The position numbers were made by a program, and so were the translations under genes. A stretch of 64,000 nucleotides of DNA from Mauremys mutica. Its lineage: Eukaryota; Chordata; Testudines; Geoemydidae. Position 1 is the first letter of the stretch. Each line of letters starts with the position of its first letter. The stretch spans positions 47,061,563 through 47,125,562 of the forward strand of contig NC_059080.1 of the NCBI RefSeq assembly GCF_020497125.1, given 5' to 3'. Below the pieces are notes generated by a model that saw nothing but the letters and a program-made list of their open reading frames with translations, ran no database searches and had not been told where the DNA came from. Of the stretch, positions 1-10,935 are shown piece by piece.

Positions 1-310
1 AATACTCTGAAGATGAAAAGCAGAGCTGGTCAGAAAAGAAAAGAAAGGAGGGAATTTTCATGATTTTTTTTTTAATTCTCCCTCCACATTTTTAAAATTC
101 AGAATATTTTGACGAAGCTGGTGAAAAAACAGGAGAAAAAAATTCATGAACATTTTGTTAACATTTTCCCATTTTTTAAAAAAAGGGTGACATTTTGTAT
201 TTTGAAAGGCAAAAGACAGCTCTAAGGTAAAACACTAGACAAGTGCTGGTTATTCTCATTCCACAGAGTTTGCATTTCTGCTGTCATTCATATTAACCTA
301 TTAATGAACA
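1..310. repeat. Left arm of a ~300-bp inverted repeat
   Basis: Bases 1-310 are the reverse complement of 3243-3545 with scattered substitutions and small indels. The match runs from AATACTCTGA at the window edge to TTAATGAACA at 301-310. The true left end may lie outside the window. The arms could be the ends of a long-TIR DNA element or the product of an inverted duplication. Confidence 0.85.
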
Positions 311-744
311 AAATCGCACCCGCTATAACCAGCTACAACTTATTTAATTCTAAATCCAAATATTGTCACACAACATACTCGGCCCTTGTCCTAAAGGGAG
401 CACACTTGGGATGGGGGAAGACTTCACAATTTATGCCTTTATAGTTTTAGTTGTCACTATCCCACCCTGGACAAATCCCCACTTACCACAGGAGAAATCA
501 AGTCATATCTGTTCTTTCAGTCTTGGGATTTTTGACAATAGATCTTACTTCTGCTCCAGAAGGACTGGCCTTAACTGAGGGAAAAGGCTGTCTTGATTAA
601 CTCTCTCACATGGTTGTACCTCTGGCAAGGGGTATTTCTCTGTAATATCCCTCTGCCCCCTCCTAGCCTCTTTATAGATTAGGTCAAGTCAATCTGTATA
701 ATTCTCCTTTCTCAGTTCCCCACTGCATGCAGTATGATAGGAAA
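311..744. other. Interior of the inverted repeat, nothing recognised
   Basis: AT-rich to mixed-composition DNA between the left arm and the CR1 fragment. I see no coding signal and no familiar repeat here. Confidence 0.4.
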
Positions 745-1045
745 GGAGCCTTATCATAGCACTGTAGGGCTGGAAGGGATCTCAAGAAGTCATCTAGTCC
801 AGACCCCTGAACTGAGGCAGGACCAAGTGAACTTATACCATCCCTGACAGCTGTTTGTCCAACCTGTTCTTAAAAACCTCCAGTGACAGGGATGTCACAG
901 ACTCTCTAGGTAACCTGTTCCAGTGCTTAACTAGCCTTGTAGTGAGGAAGTTTTTTCTAACATCTAACCAAAATCTCCCTTGCTGCAAACTAAGCCAATT
1001 TACTTCTTGTCCTACTCCTGGTGGACATAGAGAACATAGTTAGAG
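745..1045 (-). mobile_element. CR1 LINE 3' fragment
   Basis: On the plus strand this carries the familiar inverted CR1 tail: GGCTGGAAGGGATCTC, then TCATCTAGTCCAGACCCC, then the antisense of the ORF2 C-terminal block (VxxWNxLPxEVV type). It is 5'-truncated and carries no intact frame. It lies within the interior of the inverted repeat. Confidence 0.8.
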
Positions 1046-1322
1046 TTCTAGTTGGCATCAGAAATAGATGTATGTAACTAATTAACACAGTATGAATGAC
1101 ACGTATTACAATCAAATGTATCATTTGATATTTGCTTTGTGGGAATTCAAAGGAAACATTGCTCGTCAGCAGGATTAGCAATGGGGGAGCTTGAGCACTC
1201 AGATGCTGACAGAGCAAGACCTCACAGACATGGTCCAATCAAAATCCACTTTGGGAATCAAACTACCTCGAACTTCTTGGCACAATGTCAGATCTTCACC
1301 TGCCGAATGTCACTGCTGCAGC

Positions 1323-1460
1323 CAGGGCTGACTCTAGGCACCAGCAAACCAAGCACGTGCTTGGGGTGGCACAATTTCAGGGGCGGCATTCCTTCGCTCC
1401 CGGAGGGTTTTTTTGTTTATTTTTTTGCTTGGGGCGGCAAAAAACCTAGAGCCGGCCCTG
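1323..1460. mobile_element. hAT-type MITE with 8-bp target duplication
   Basis: A 138-bp element starts CAGGGCTGACTCTAGG and ends CCTAGAGCCGGCCCTG, giving imperfect terminal inverted repeats. It is flanked by a perfect 8-bp duplication GCTGCAGC at 1315-1322 and 1461-1468. An 8-bp duplication with CAGGG...CCCTG ends is the hAT pattern. There is no coding capacity. Confidence 0.85.
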
Positions 1461-1519
1461 GCTGCAGCAGTGCAGCTATTCCAAAGTACACCAGCTGCAG
1501 ATTAGGCCATGAATCTTAT

Positions 1520-1770
1520 TATTAGTAATTATTTGTATTGCAGTGCTGCCTAGGAGCTCCAGTCATGGGCCAGGACCTCATGGCACTAGGTGCTGTACAA
1601 ACCCTGCCCCAAAGAATTTACAATTGACGCATAGGATGAGACAGCAGAGGGATGCAGACAGATGTGGGAGTACAAGAAAACAAAAAGACCGTGTTGGTCA
1701 GCATGACAGGCAGTGATCTCAGCACCCCAGAAGCCTAACGGTTGTCAAGATTTTTGTATACTTCACAGCA
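1520..1770 (+). repeat. Old amniote interspersed repeat
   Basis: Contains the TAGGTGCTGTACAAA and CTGCCCCAAAGAATTTACAA blocks that recur, diverged, at 59770-59985 and in part at 9075-9140. I recognise it as an old dispersed amniote repeat but am not sure of its formal name. Confidence 0.6.
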
Positions 1771-3242
1771 AAGGTGAGTTTTAAGGAGGACAATGAGGTG
1801 GCTTTGGAGATGTTTATGGGGAGCTCCTCCAATCTTTAGGGATTCACCCATCACTGCTGAAGAGTTATAAAGGGTGGGGGTGTCCCATGTCTCAGGGTGC
1901 ATCTTCTCCCATTCTGACTTCGAGTAACCCACACGAACTAGACCCTCCTGCAGCCATCTGTCTAACATGGCCCTTCTAGCTGTTTCTCTTTCACATGGGG
2001 ACATCCCCAGCAGTGCCCAAGGTGAAGCTAAAATATTTAACCCTCTGAAACACCCAGGCCCCACTTCCCAAACAGAAGCTTAGCAGCCTCCCTCCACACA
2101 CAGCATTTAGATGTTCTTTTTTATTATTATTATCATCATCATCATCATTATTTTCTGTTGTGTTAACAGAGCATCTAATGTGACTAAATAGGACAACCTG
2201 TTCTCCCATCCCTATGAAAAATATATGATGTGCTTTATACATCTCTCATCTTGGCTTCCCTGCCTCCCAGCGTGCTCCCCCGCCCCAGCAGCCTTTGCCC
2301 TCCTTTCTCCCCCTGCCCAGGGACAGCACACAGGAGACCCAGAAGCACCCCTTGGTGCAACGGGTATCATCGGCACCAGCCACAAGCGAGTGTGTGGAGG
2401 TTGGGGTTTGGGAGGCAGGGTTGAGAAGGATGGAGGGGTGTGTGTATAGGAGAGAGGGAATCTATGCGCAGAAAGCGGCCAAGCGGCAGCTTACCCTGTT
2501 AAATATTAATCATCTCTGCTTCTGCAATTTCGGCAATGCGTCTGGGCCCACCACTATTGAATTTTTCATTAATACCACTCACTTTCAACTGCGCTTCTCC
2601 CACTTTCCTCTGCCAGTAGCCCCCTCTGTCTTCCCCTCCTCCCCACCCGCTATCAGCCTCCCCACTGCCACCAAGCCCTCTGATTCCTGCATCTTTCCCT
2701 CCCCCATTATGTTCCCTAGGCCAGAGCTTGGTGGGGGAAAGGGACACGGACAGGGGATGGGAAAGAGGCAGAAGATCAACTCCTTGTGGGGGAAAAAAAT
2801 ATGTTAGGGCAAGTCAACAAGTCCCAGGCTAAATAATACACAGGGCAGAAATGCTGACTCGGGACTGGGAGCTTTTTAAACCACACAGTCTAAGTTTCTT
2901 CATCACTACCTTGCTCTCTGCAGGTAAATTAGGAGCACAAATGTATATGCCGAAGGGGGGCCCTGAGTAATTTCCACCTAAATGCAGCCTCAGTCTTCTT
3001 TGCCAGCGCAGCCAATGATTGAAGAGCAATGCCATGACAGTCACTGCATGTTAAACAGCCAGAAGAGGCAGTGGCGAGAATCAAGGACAGAGAGGGCTCA
3101 TACAGGCAGTCTGAGCATTGAGAGGGGAATCTGAAGAAGACCTAGGTGAGACAATACATTCTAGCTCTCAGACACACCTTGTGACTCAGCCCATGTTTTT
3201 TAACCTGTATTTGCCTCTGTCCTGTTGTAGCTCGTGCCGTTG
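1771..3242. other. Interior of the inverted repeat, mostly unrecognised
   Basis: Holds one trinucleotide microsatellite (2116-2152) and a TAAT-rich block near 2490-2600. Several small open frames overlap on both strands here, but none has a domain I recognise and the region is simply GC-rich and stop-poor (2240-2800). Confidence 0.4.
2116..2152. repeat. ATT/ATC trinucleotide microsatellite
   Basis: Consecutive ATT units followed by consecutive ATC units, then ATT again. Confidence 0.9.
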
Positions 3243-3545
3243 TGTTCATTAATAGGTTAATATGAATGACAGCAGAAATGCAAACTCTGTGGAATGAGAA
3301 TAACCAGCACTTGTCTAGTGTTTTACCTTAGAGCTGTCTTTTGCCTTTCAAAATACAAAATGTCACCCTTTTTTTAAAAAATGGGAAAATGTTAACAAAA
3401 TGTTCATGAATTTTTTTCTCCTGTTTTTTCATGAGCTTCGTCAAAATATTCTGAATTTAAAAAATGTGGAGGGAGAATTTTTAAAAAATCCTGAAAATTC
3501 ACTCTTTTTTTTTCTTTTTTAACCAGCTCTGCTTTTCAGAGTATT
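3243..3545. repeat. Right arm of the ~300-bp inverted repeat
   Basis: Reverse complement of 1-310, ending CAGAGTATT at 3537-3545. The inner end coincides with the left arm's TTAATGAACA and similarity then fades over roughly 20 bp. Confidence 0.85.
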
Positions 3546-3735
3546 GATACACTTTAATTACTTAATTCTCAAAAAACCCTCCGAGGGAGGTAAGTACTGT
3601 ACAGGCAGGGAATGGAAGGCCCAGAGAGGTTAAATGATCTGTCCATGGGCACAGAGCAATTGGTATCAGAGATGGACTTAGAACTCAGGAACTCCTGGTC
3701 CCCAGGCCTGACCTTTCACCACACTTGTTGCTAAA
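3546..3735 (-). repeat. MIR-type SINE fragment, antisense
   Basis: Shows the inverted MIR core: GGAGGTAAGTACTGTAC, AGGCCCAGAGAGGTTAA, then antisense tRNA-related DNA (AACTCAGGAACTCCTGGT). It starts right at the outer end of the right inverted-repeat arm. Confidence 0.6.
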
Positions 3736-3902
3736 AACAATTTCATCCATATTTCAAAACTAGACGGCTGTATTACAAAAGTCAGTTCAGGCTGCTGAAT
3801 GGCAACAGTGTAGCAACAAGTCATATAATTTATATACTCCAAGTCTTAAAAAATAAAGAAATGAATAGGCCAAAACATACACTGACTACATAATTAACAG
3901 GC

Positions 3903-3965
3903 AGGGCCAAATTCTCTGCTGGTGTAACTCTATCAAAGTCAGTAGAGTTACATCAGCAGAGAAGA
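3903..3965. repeat. Small palindromic MITE
   Basis: GCCAAATTCTCTGCTGGTGT on the left pairs with ACATCAGCAGAGAAG on the right. This is the 'ctgctggtgtaa' class of small palindromic repeats seen again at 50180-50276. Confidence 0.55.
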
Positions 3966-4857
3966 CAACCCGTTGTTCTTATCTAGTGTAAAGAATTGTA
4001 TATTTCATTGCAGCACAACTGCTGGTAGATGTTTGTAATGTATTATTTTTATTAAGTTTATTTTTGTTAAGTTAATGCTAGTATCTAAATTTTTTTAAGG
4101 GATAATGCTAAGTAGAAAATATTACTCATTAATATATTTATCAAATGCAAACTGAATTATATGGTGACTTGCTTATAACTTTGCACTTCATGAGACTAAT
4201 TTTGTATCTGCAGGTCATTAGGAAAGTGTATAACACATTGTTAATTTATGTTAAAATGTTGAGTGTATGTGGATTTGCCTCTGAGACTGAGCACTGTGTC
4301 CTGGAATACACACATACATACTGTAGATATGATTCTTATATTTCTTTGCCAAAAGAGCAAACCACTGAAGTTCATGCTTAGCTTTAAGCACAGGGATTTT
4401 CCCATCTGAATCAATGGGACCGTGCACAGGTTTAAAGTTGAGCATGTGCTTAAACACTTTGCTAGAGTGGGGCCTACATTTGCCACAAGTGCTAGTCACA
4501 TTGATTCATTTGACCAGCTGTAATAGAAAAGCAAAATCTAAATTGAGACTGGTTAGTTTATGCTTGTGATGTGCATTGAGGGCGACAAATAAAAAAATAT
4601 CCTTGGAATGATCTGCATAATTCACTAGTGGCTTGCACCATTTAGGTGAAATTACACCTGGGCAGACAGACAGCCAAGGGCTAGGCAGCATTTATGTCTT
4701 GCTTAAGAAGGGACATAAGTGGTACATAGCCCTTACGTTGGCTTATTGCCTAGGGCTAAATTTCATCCTTTATGCCATATACACTGTGCTATAAAAATGG
4801 TATTTAACTGACCCATAGCCCATGCAGAGCCCCACTGCCTTGCAAGATCAGAGCCTA
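3966..4857. other. AT-rich DNA without recognised features
   Basis: No coding signal. Antisense frames at 4241-4500 overlap each other and have no recognisable domain. Confidence 0.4.
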
Positions 4858-5132
4858 AGGCTATGTCTACACTACAGACTTTACCACTGCACTGCTGTAA
4901 GGTCTCCTGTGTAGCCGCTCTAAGCTGGTGGGAAAGAGCTCTCCTGCCAGTATAATTAAACCACCCCAATGAGCAGTGGTAGCTATGTCAGTGGGAGAGT
5001 GTCTCTCGTTGACATAGTGCTGTTCACACTGGCACTTTTGTCGGTAAAATTTTTGTTGGTCAGGGGTGTGTTTTTTCACACCCCTGACCACCAAAAGTTT
5101 TACCGGCAAAGGTGCTAGTGTAGACAAAGCCT
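4858..5132. mobile_element. MITE with GTCTACAC-type ends and a central hairpin
   Basis: Ends AGGCTATGTCTACACTA and its near inverse TAGTGTAGACAAAGCCT form terminal inverted repeats, with TA on both outer sides. Inside, 5058-5070 and 5077-5089 form a perfect 13-bp stem around a T6 loop. The ends resemble those of the Harbinger copies at 20.5 and 26.1 kb, so it is probably a derivative of that group; a mariner-type origin is possible because of the flanking TA. Confidence 0.7.
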
Positions 5133-6242
5133 TAGAAATGTTTCAGAGAGTTTTAAGCAATTAGTGCTTGGCCTTATTGTTTATAACTCTTTGCCTGCAG
5201 CAGCAACCTGCTTCCGTGCTAACTGCACAGGGCTCAAGAGGTAGGGAAAACATTATCATTGATACATTTTAGAAACTGCTAAAAATGGCTTCTCTGTAAG
5301 TGAGGCTGCCACCACGCTCAGGTCTAATGTAGCGCAACCCAGCAACGCTGGAGACCAGCACCACAGGATCGCCTCATTCTGAATAAATAACGAAGCTTTT
5401 ATCCCCCCAAACTGGTCTGGCACAAGTGACATGTTAAACATTCATTTCAAAATTAAGCAATGGTGGTACACTATGAATATTTTATAATGTTGCCTCAAGA
5501 GCATCTGGGCCCTGGGGAGACATTAGCCAGTCCTGAGTCCCCTGCTTCACCCCTCACTACCCCTCCTCATCTCTCTCTCAACCTTTACTCTAGCCATCTA
5601 CCATCGTTGGTCTCCCTCCTACTTCAGCCCTCTTGCATTCCTCTTTCTGTTGCCCTCCCTTCACTTTCCAGCCCTCCAGGCTTCTCTCTAGTGTATCAAT
5701 TGTATGGAACAATTGGCAGAAATCTGATACTTCTAAAAAATTGGTCACTTAAAAAATATCATGTTGACGGTGTGCCTCTAAATGTTATTTTTATCACCCC
5801 CGTTCGGGCCCTACATTGCCCAGACACAGACCATTCCAGTGTGATTAGGGCCCCTTGTGAAAACTATGGGGTAGATTCTTTCGGCCGCCTGCCTGGCACC
5901 CTAACTGGCCTGCTCAGAGTACCCCTGAAATGGGGGAGCTCTGAGGTGGCCTACAGCATATAGATGATTGCTACTTCGGCTGTCCCCAGCACCCCAATGA
6001 GAGCTGGACAGGGGTGAAGCAGGACATACCCGTGTCCTGCCAGTTCTCAACTGGCACATGGTCCCACAAGGAGTAAGCTGGGTCAGTCCTTAGGATGCTC
6101 TAATTTCTGTGACAGGGATAGGGCCAGCACAGATGCCCTGGGAGAATCAGGGAGGAATAACTTTTTCCCTTGCTGTCCATATAGTGAAGCACCTGGAGCA
6201 GAAGAGTATCTGGACCCATATTTAATAACCACCACCATGCCA
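5133..6242. other. Unrecognised DNA
   Basis: Contains a pyrimidine-rich stretch (5540-5690) that leaves a 167-codon frame open by composition. No domain or repeat recognised. Confidence 0.4.
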
Positions 6243-6320
6243 TTGACTATCAGCAGGTCTCAAACCCATCTCCTGTAGCTCCAAAGCACAGGCCTCTACC
6301 ACTTGAGCTCTGCATGTCTT
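6243..6320 (-). repeat. tRNA-derived SINE head, antisense
   Basis: Read on the minus strand, it has an A-box-like GCTCAAGTGGTAGAGG followed by a B-box-like GGGTTTGAGACC, spaced as in tRNA-derived SINEs. Only the tRNA-related part is clear. Confidence 0.4.
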
Positions 6321-7303
6321 GAGCTAAACAATGTAGGCAGATAGCTTTTATGTGGCCAGCCACCAGATGGTGACAAAGATATATTTGGCAGTGTGGTGCA
6401 TATAGTAAAGTTGCCATTGTGTTGAAATGAGTGAAATTAATCCCCATTTGGTATAAGGCACACAGGTGTTTGCAGTGTCAATTACTCATCCATCCATGTG
6501 GAAAATGCGAAAATTGCAATGGTCTGTAATGTTATTAACAAGCGGAGAAAGGGAGTTTTTGCTCAACAGGAGGAGTGCTCTCTGTCCATGGTACGTGTGG
6601 CACAACAGAAGATACTATATGCAAATCTCAGAAAGGGATTGAGATATTTCTTCTTTGTAGTATATTAAACAAAATGTGTGCTATAGAAAATCCACTTTAA
6701 ATATTGAAGGAGATAACTAAAGCTTATTAATGTACGCTCTTTCTTTCCCCCTTTTTATTAAAAATTCACAAGGCTTGTCAGCCCTGATCTCAATTAGGCA
6801 ATGTGTTTGTCAGGATTATTTGTTCCACGTTTTCATAAACATTTGATGAATTATATGCAAACGTTACATTAATGTATTAATAAGACCAAGGTTTTACTTA
6901 CACAACATGCAGGAAAGGCAGAGTTAAGACTCCCACCGTAATGCAAACTCTGCCCCCCTTAGGCATCTGTGCACTGCAGTGGGACCTTGCCTATGGTGTG
7001 ATCACATGACCTGGGACAATGACAACATATTGGGCCCAAGCCTCTGCTAATATAAGTCAGCAAAGCTTCACAGACTTCAATGGAGCTGCACTGATTTACA
7101 CAGGACAGAGCCTATTATTCTGCATTATACAGTGTTGGGAAGCAGTTGCACCTGTTTCTATAATAACAGATGCACCTATGAAGACTTTTATTTGATTGCA
7201 GCTAGGGCCTGATCCTAAAAGTGCACAGGACCTCTCGTGAGAGTCTGAGTGCCTTCAACTCTTGTTGGGTATCAATCCTCCAGAGAGTAAGCCCTCATCT
7301 TTC
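6321..7303. other. AT-rich block, possible conserved noncoding DNA
   Basis: No repeat recognised between about 6690 and 6900, while repeats dominate the surroundings. The block is rich in TAAT/ATTA and has an octamer-like ATGCAAAC at 6856. That composition is common in vertebrate conserved noncoding elements, but conservation cannot be judged from one sequence. Confidence 0.2.
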
Positions 7304-7665
7304 AGGGCATGTCTACATTGCACACCATGGGCAGTGGCATGTAGTGTACATGTAACTACACACTGCAGTGGAAAGCAGGCTGTGTCCACACTGCAGTGTG
7401 TAGCTGCATGTCTCAGTGAAAAGCTCTGGCAGCGGCAAGGAAGCAGGATACTACACCACTAAAAAATAGCAATGTAGATGGGGGAGGCACTGCTTGGGTA
7501 TGTAGAGAACCATGAAGGGGCTATATCCACAGAGTTCTGGTCTGGCTTTACTCGCCTGAGCAGTGCCTCACCACCTACACTGCTATTTATACCCTGGCTT
7601 GGAGGATGTGCAGTGTCTGGACTCTGCATGCCACCATAAGGAGTGCACTGTGTAGAGGTACCTCA
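7304..7665. mobile_element. MITE of the GTCTACA class
   Basis: Starts AGGGCATGTCTACATTG and ends near GTGTAGAGGTACCT. The interior contains several CACTGCAGTG-type palindromes. No coding capacity. Confidence 0.5.
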
Positions 7666-7747
7666 GAGATTTTGGAACCAGAAAGCATCAACAAACCCTA
7701 TTGTTTGTTATATTTAACCACTAGGGGGCAGAATTCCAATTTCTACA

Positions 7748-8021
7748 AGACCTAGTCTAGACACAGCATTTGTATGAGTACATCTATTTGGATTAAGGGT
7801 ATGATTTTTTATCAAAATAGTTTTTTACCAGTATGACCTCTGTGGATGTACTTATACTGATATAATAGTGGCTTATACCAGAATAGCTTTTTCCACACAG
7901 GAATGAGTAATATCAGCACCTTTATACTGGGCTAGTTGCATCCACATCAGTGGGTTATAGCACTTTAAATATATTGGTATAATTAAAGTGGCACAACTTT
8001 TGAGTGTGGACATGGTGTAGG
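7748..8021. mobile_element. MITE with CTAGACAC / GTGTGGAC ends
   Basis: Left end AGTCTAGACACAGCATTT roughly mirrors GAGTGTGGACATGG at the right. The interior repeats TATACTGATATAAT and its inverse, consistent with a degenerate palindromic element. Confidence 0.4.
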
Positions 8022-8132
8022 GCCCAGATCCTCAAAGGTATTCAGGTGCCTAACCCCCAATGACTTCAACTGCCTCAAAGATATTTAGGTGCCTTACTTC
8101 CATTAGCACCTCTGAGGATTTGGGCCTAGGTG
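8022..8132. repeat. Palindromic MITE, 'cagatcctcaaaggtat' family
   Basis: GGGCCCAGATCCTCAAAGG at the left is mirrored by CTCTGAGGATTTGGGCC at the right, with AGGTGCCTAA in the interior. A shortened relative interrupts the MIR at 41593-41637. Confidence 0.6.
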
Positions 8133-9074
8133 CCTCCTGGCTTTTGTGCAATTTAAATCTCATCCTTAACACTGCACTAATGAAGAATGTTGTGTGTGTT
8201 TATAAGTATAATAAAAATAAAATAAAATAAACAGGTGGGGGAGAAGGATGCTCACAACTTCAGGGAGAGATTTCATGGAAGATAAACTAGCAGCTGCAGT
8301 CCACTGAGCTGAAGATACATGGGTTTCATAGATTTCTTTGATGACTGACAGTCTCCCACTTGGGTTACTGAAAGGATAATATGAGAGTGATGTCCACTGA
8401 CGAAATAACTGTATCCCAGGCTACAGCTTGATGTGGGGAAAAAAGTTTAGTCTTTAGATTCTTGGACGTACTTGTGTGAGTAAGTGCTACTGAACCAGGG
8501 TAAAAGTTGCAGAATTGGACACTTTAGGTCCATATTTCCCAAGAATTGGCAGCATCTGGTGACAGCAACTCTCTCTGCTGTGTCAGGGACCCAGTGCATT
8601 GCCTCAGTGACATACCATTCTTCTGCTTGTTTCTTTAGGAATCCAGCAATCCAATAACAACGAATTTTAATCCCAGATCAAAATAATCCATGTCCTTATC
8701 TCCCATCCACTGCAATTTATGTTTTTCCCTCTTTCTCGCTGGTCTGGTTTATGCCCTTAACACCAGCAGACAAAGCTAAGTATAAATGCTGGTAAAATAG
8801 ACAGTCCACGAACAAGGTACACATCTCCTACCCGACTACTCTGACTCTTTACAGTATGGTGTATACATAGGGAACTGGCTACATAAAGGAAAATATTACT
8901 TCAAGGATAGTTTTTTGCTTCATACAAATGTTACTTCTACTTCTGACTTGTTTCTGGCATCTGCTAGGATTAGGTACCCTTTGTTAAGAGAAGCAAATAA
9001 TTCTGCATCCTCGACTTGATCTTTAATAGCAGAAAAATAAAGTACAAAGGATCAGTTTCAGATCAACTCTTACA
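8133..9074. other. Unrecognised DNA with a short AAAAT repeat
   Basis: An AAAAT-type microsatellite lies at 8208-8231. Otherwise I see nothing coding or repetitive. Confidence 0.4.
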
Positions 9075-9290
9075 AATATTTGTATCTGTATTACAATAGC
9101 ACCTAGATGGCCATTCTACCAGGCACATACACCTGGACAAATGCGGGATGGGGGTTAAGGGGGCAACAGGGGCAGGAGAAGGAAAAGTGACGTGCCCCAG
9201 GTTACACAGCAGGTCAGTAGCAGAGGCAAGAGTTGAATGCTAGTCCAAGTGTCCTATCCACTAAACCATGCTGCTTCTCTGCAGCATAGA
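9075..9290 (-). repeat. Old repeat piece and antisense MIR
   Basis: 9075-9140 resembles the start of the old amniote repeat at 1520. 9190-9285 is the antisense tRNA-related part of a MIR: GTTACACAGCAGGTCAGTAG, then CTATCCACTAAACCATGCTG. Confidence 0.55.
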
Positions 9291-9652
9291 CGCCTCTTCC
9301 TAAATACATGGCTGGTGTTCCTTGCTCACATGCTCAGGATCACCAGATTTGGGGTGAGGAAGGAATTTTCCCTCAGGTCAAGGACTTTTTTTTTTTGCCT
9401 TCCTCTGCAGCATGGGGTGTGGATCACCTGGGCCTGTATCTCACCTAATCAGTTCCCAGCCAGCACAGGGATCCCAGGCACGGGTGGCATGTCAATCTCT
9501 GCCTGTGACACACAACAGTTTAGTCTCCTGAGGACCAAAATGCTTTAGTCTAACTAAAGTCATTGGACTCAATACAGAGGTATGTGGGTGAAATTTATTG
9601 GCCTGTGATATACAGAAGGTCAAACTTGGGAGGGCTCATTCAGCAAAGGGGG
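9291..9652. other. Unrecognised DNA
   Basis: Short T-rich run at 9385-9396; nothing else recognised. Confidence 0.3.
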
Positions 9653-9826
9653 AGGGGTAGCTCAGTGGTTTGAGCATTGACCTGCTAAACCCCCGGTTGT
9701 AAGTTCGGTCCTTGAGGGGGGCATTTAGGGATCTGAGGCAAAAATACCTGGTCCTGGTATGAAGGTAGGGGGCTGGATGCAAGGTCCCTTCCAACTCTAT
9801 GAGATAGGTATTAAATATTAAAAAAA
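9653..9826 (+). mobile_element. Turtle-type tRNA-derived SINE
   Basis: The head has a Pol III A box (TAGCTCAGTGGTTTGAG) and B box (GGTTGTAAGTTCGGTCC). The body runs through GGGCATTTAGGGATCTGAGG and the 3' end is CR1-like, AAGGTCCCTTCCAACTCTA, followed by an A-rich tail. This arrangement matches the turtle PolIII SINE that borrows the CR1 tail for mobilisation, and it is the best single taxonomic marker in the window. Confidence 0.85.
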
Positions 9827-9959
9827 AAATCTAATGATCCCATCTGGCTTTAAACACAATTAAACTATGAACATCCAGTTCAATGTAATTTACCTGGAAG
9901 TCTACCAGGCCTCACACAGACACCATACAATTTCCTATCTGACATATAACAATTCCTCA

Positions 9960-10438
9960 CTCTGAATCCTAGGGGAAAAAAAAGTCCTCTGGGAAATCCT
10001 GGCCTCATCCAAATCAATGGGAGTGACTTCTCTGGTCCCAGCTTGCTCCTCTCTGAACCCACTGCTAGCTCTGCAATATCCTTTCTGAGCTGTGGTGACC
10101 AGTACTGCACACAGTAACCAGATAAGGCCACACACATTATGATATTCTCCATCCCTTTCCTTATGCATCTGAATGTCTTGTTAGCTTTTTTGACCAGAGC
10201 TGTGCATAGAGCAGTGATCTTCATTGAGTTATCTACAGTGGCGCCCAGGTCATTCTCTTGAGTTGAGCCAGTTTATTTAGAAGTCTGCAAGGTGTATATG
10301 TTTAAATTTCTCCTTCCAATGTGCATTACTTTGCATTTGTTGACATTGAATTTCATTTGCTATTATGTTGCCCATTCCCCACCTTGGTGAGGTCTCACGA
10401 AACTTCCTCACCTAAATAACTTAGTGTTCTGTGTATGC
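9960..10438 (-). mobile_element. CR1 LINE, 3' part (first segment)
   Basis: The minus strand encodes a degenerate ORF2 stretch with the CVQYWSPQLRKDIAEL block that normally sits in the CR1 C-terminal domain. It continues into the antisense of the conserved CR1 region around TTGCATTTGTTGACATTG. It is interrupted by a Penelope-type insertion and resumes at 10615. Confidence 0.75.
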
Positions 10439-10614
10439 AATGTAGCTGTAGCCATGTCAGTCCCAGAATATTAGAGAGACAAGGTGGGTGAGGTAATATC
10501 TTTTATTGGACCAACTTTTGTTGGTGAGAGAGACAAGCTCAGAAGTTTGTGTCTTTCACCAACAGAAGTTGGTCCAATAAAAGATATCACCTGCCCCACT
10601 GTGTCTCTCATGGT
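10439..10614. mobile_element. Penelope-like tail in inverted pair, nested in CR1
   Basis: AGGTAATATCTTTTATTGG at 10491-10509 is answered by its inverse CCAATAAAAGATATCACC near 10574-10592, around ACTTTTGTTGGTGAGAGAG. The motif is the 3' tail of the Penelope-like family also present at 15966-16130 and 51179-51617. Two opposed tails in 170 bp fit the inverted terminal arrangement of Penelope-like elements. The DNA on either side is one CR1. Confidence 0.7.
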
Positions 10615-10935
10615 GTTATGTGCACATTTTGCTCCTTCACAACTAACCCCTACTCTCCACATCATTCATAAATGTATTAAACTACAGAACCTTGAGGCAC
10701 CCACTATTAACCTTTTGCCATGATGAAAACTGACCATTTACAACTACTCTTTGTGTTTTGTTTCCTAGTCAGGTTTTGATCCCCATGACTACTTAGCTTC
10801 TATAGTAGCCTCTTGCGTGGGACTTTGTCAGTGGCTTTTTGGAAGTCTAAATAAATTATGTCAACCGGTTCTCCTTTATCCTCTCCTCTGTTGAGACATT
10901 CAAAGAATTCTAGATCAGTGAGACTGTTTTCCTTT
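10615..10935 (-). mobile_element. CR1 LINE, continuation
   Basis: Continues the antisense CR1 after the nested element: TGAAAACTGACCATTTACA, GTTTTGATCCCCATGACTAC, then GGACTTTGTCAGTGGCTTT. These correspond to ORF2 reverse-transcriptase DNA read backwards. Confidence 0.7.

Noticed and set aside
2240..2807. Overlapping 64-170-codon frames on both strands
   Set aside because: GC-rich, stop-poor, low-complexity sequence opens all frames at once; the peptides are Pro/Ser or Gly-rich with no domain.
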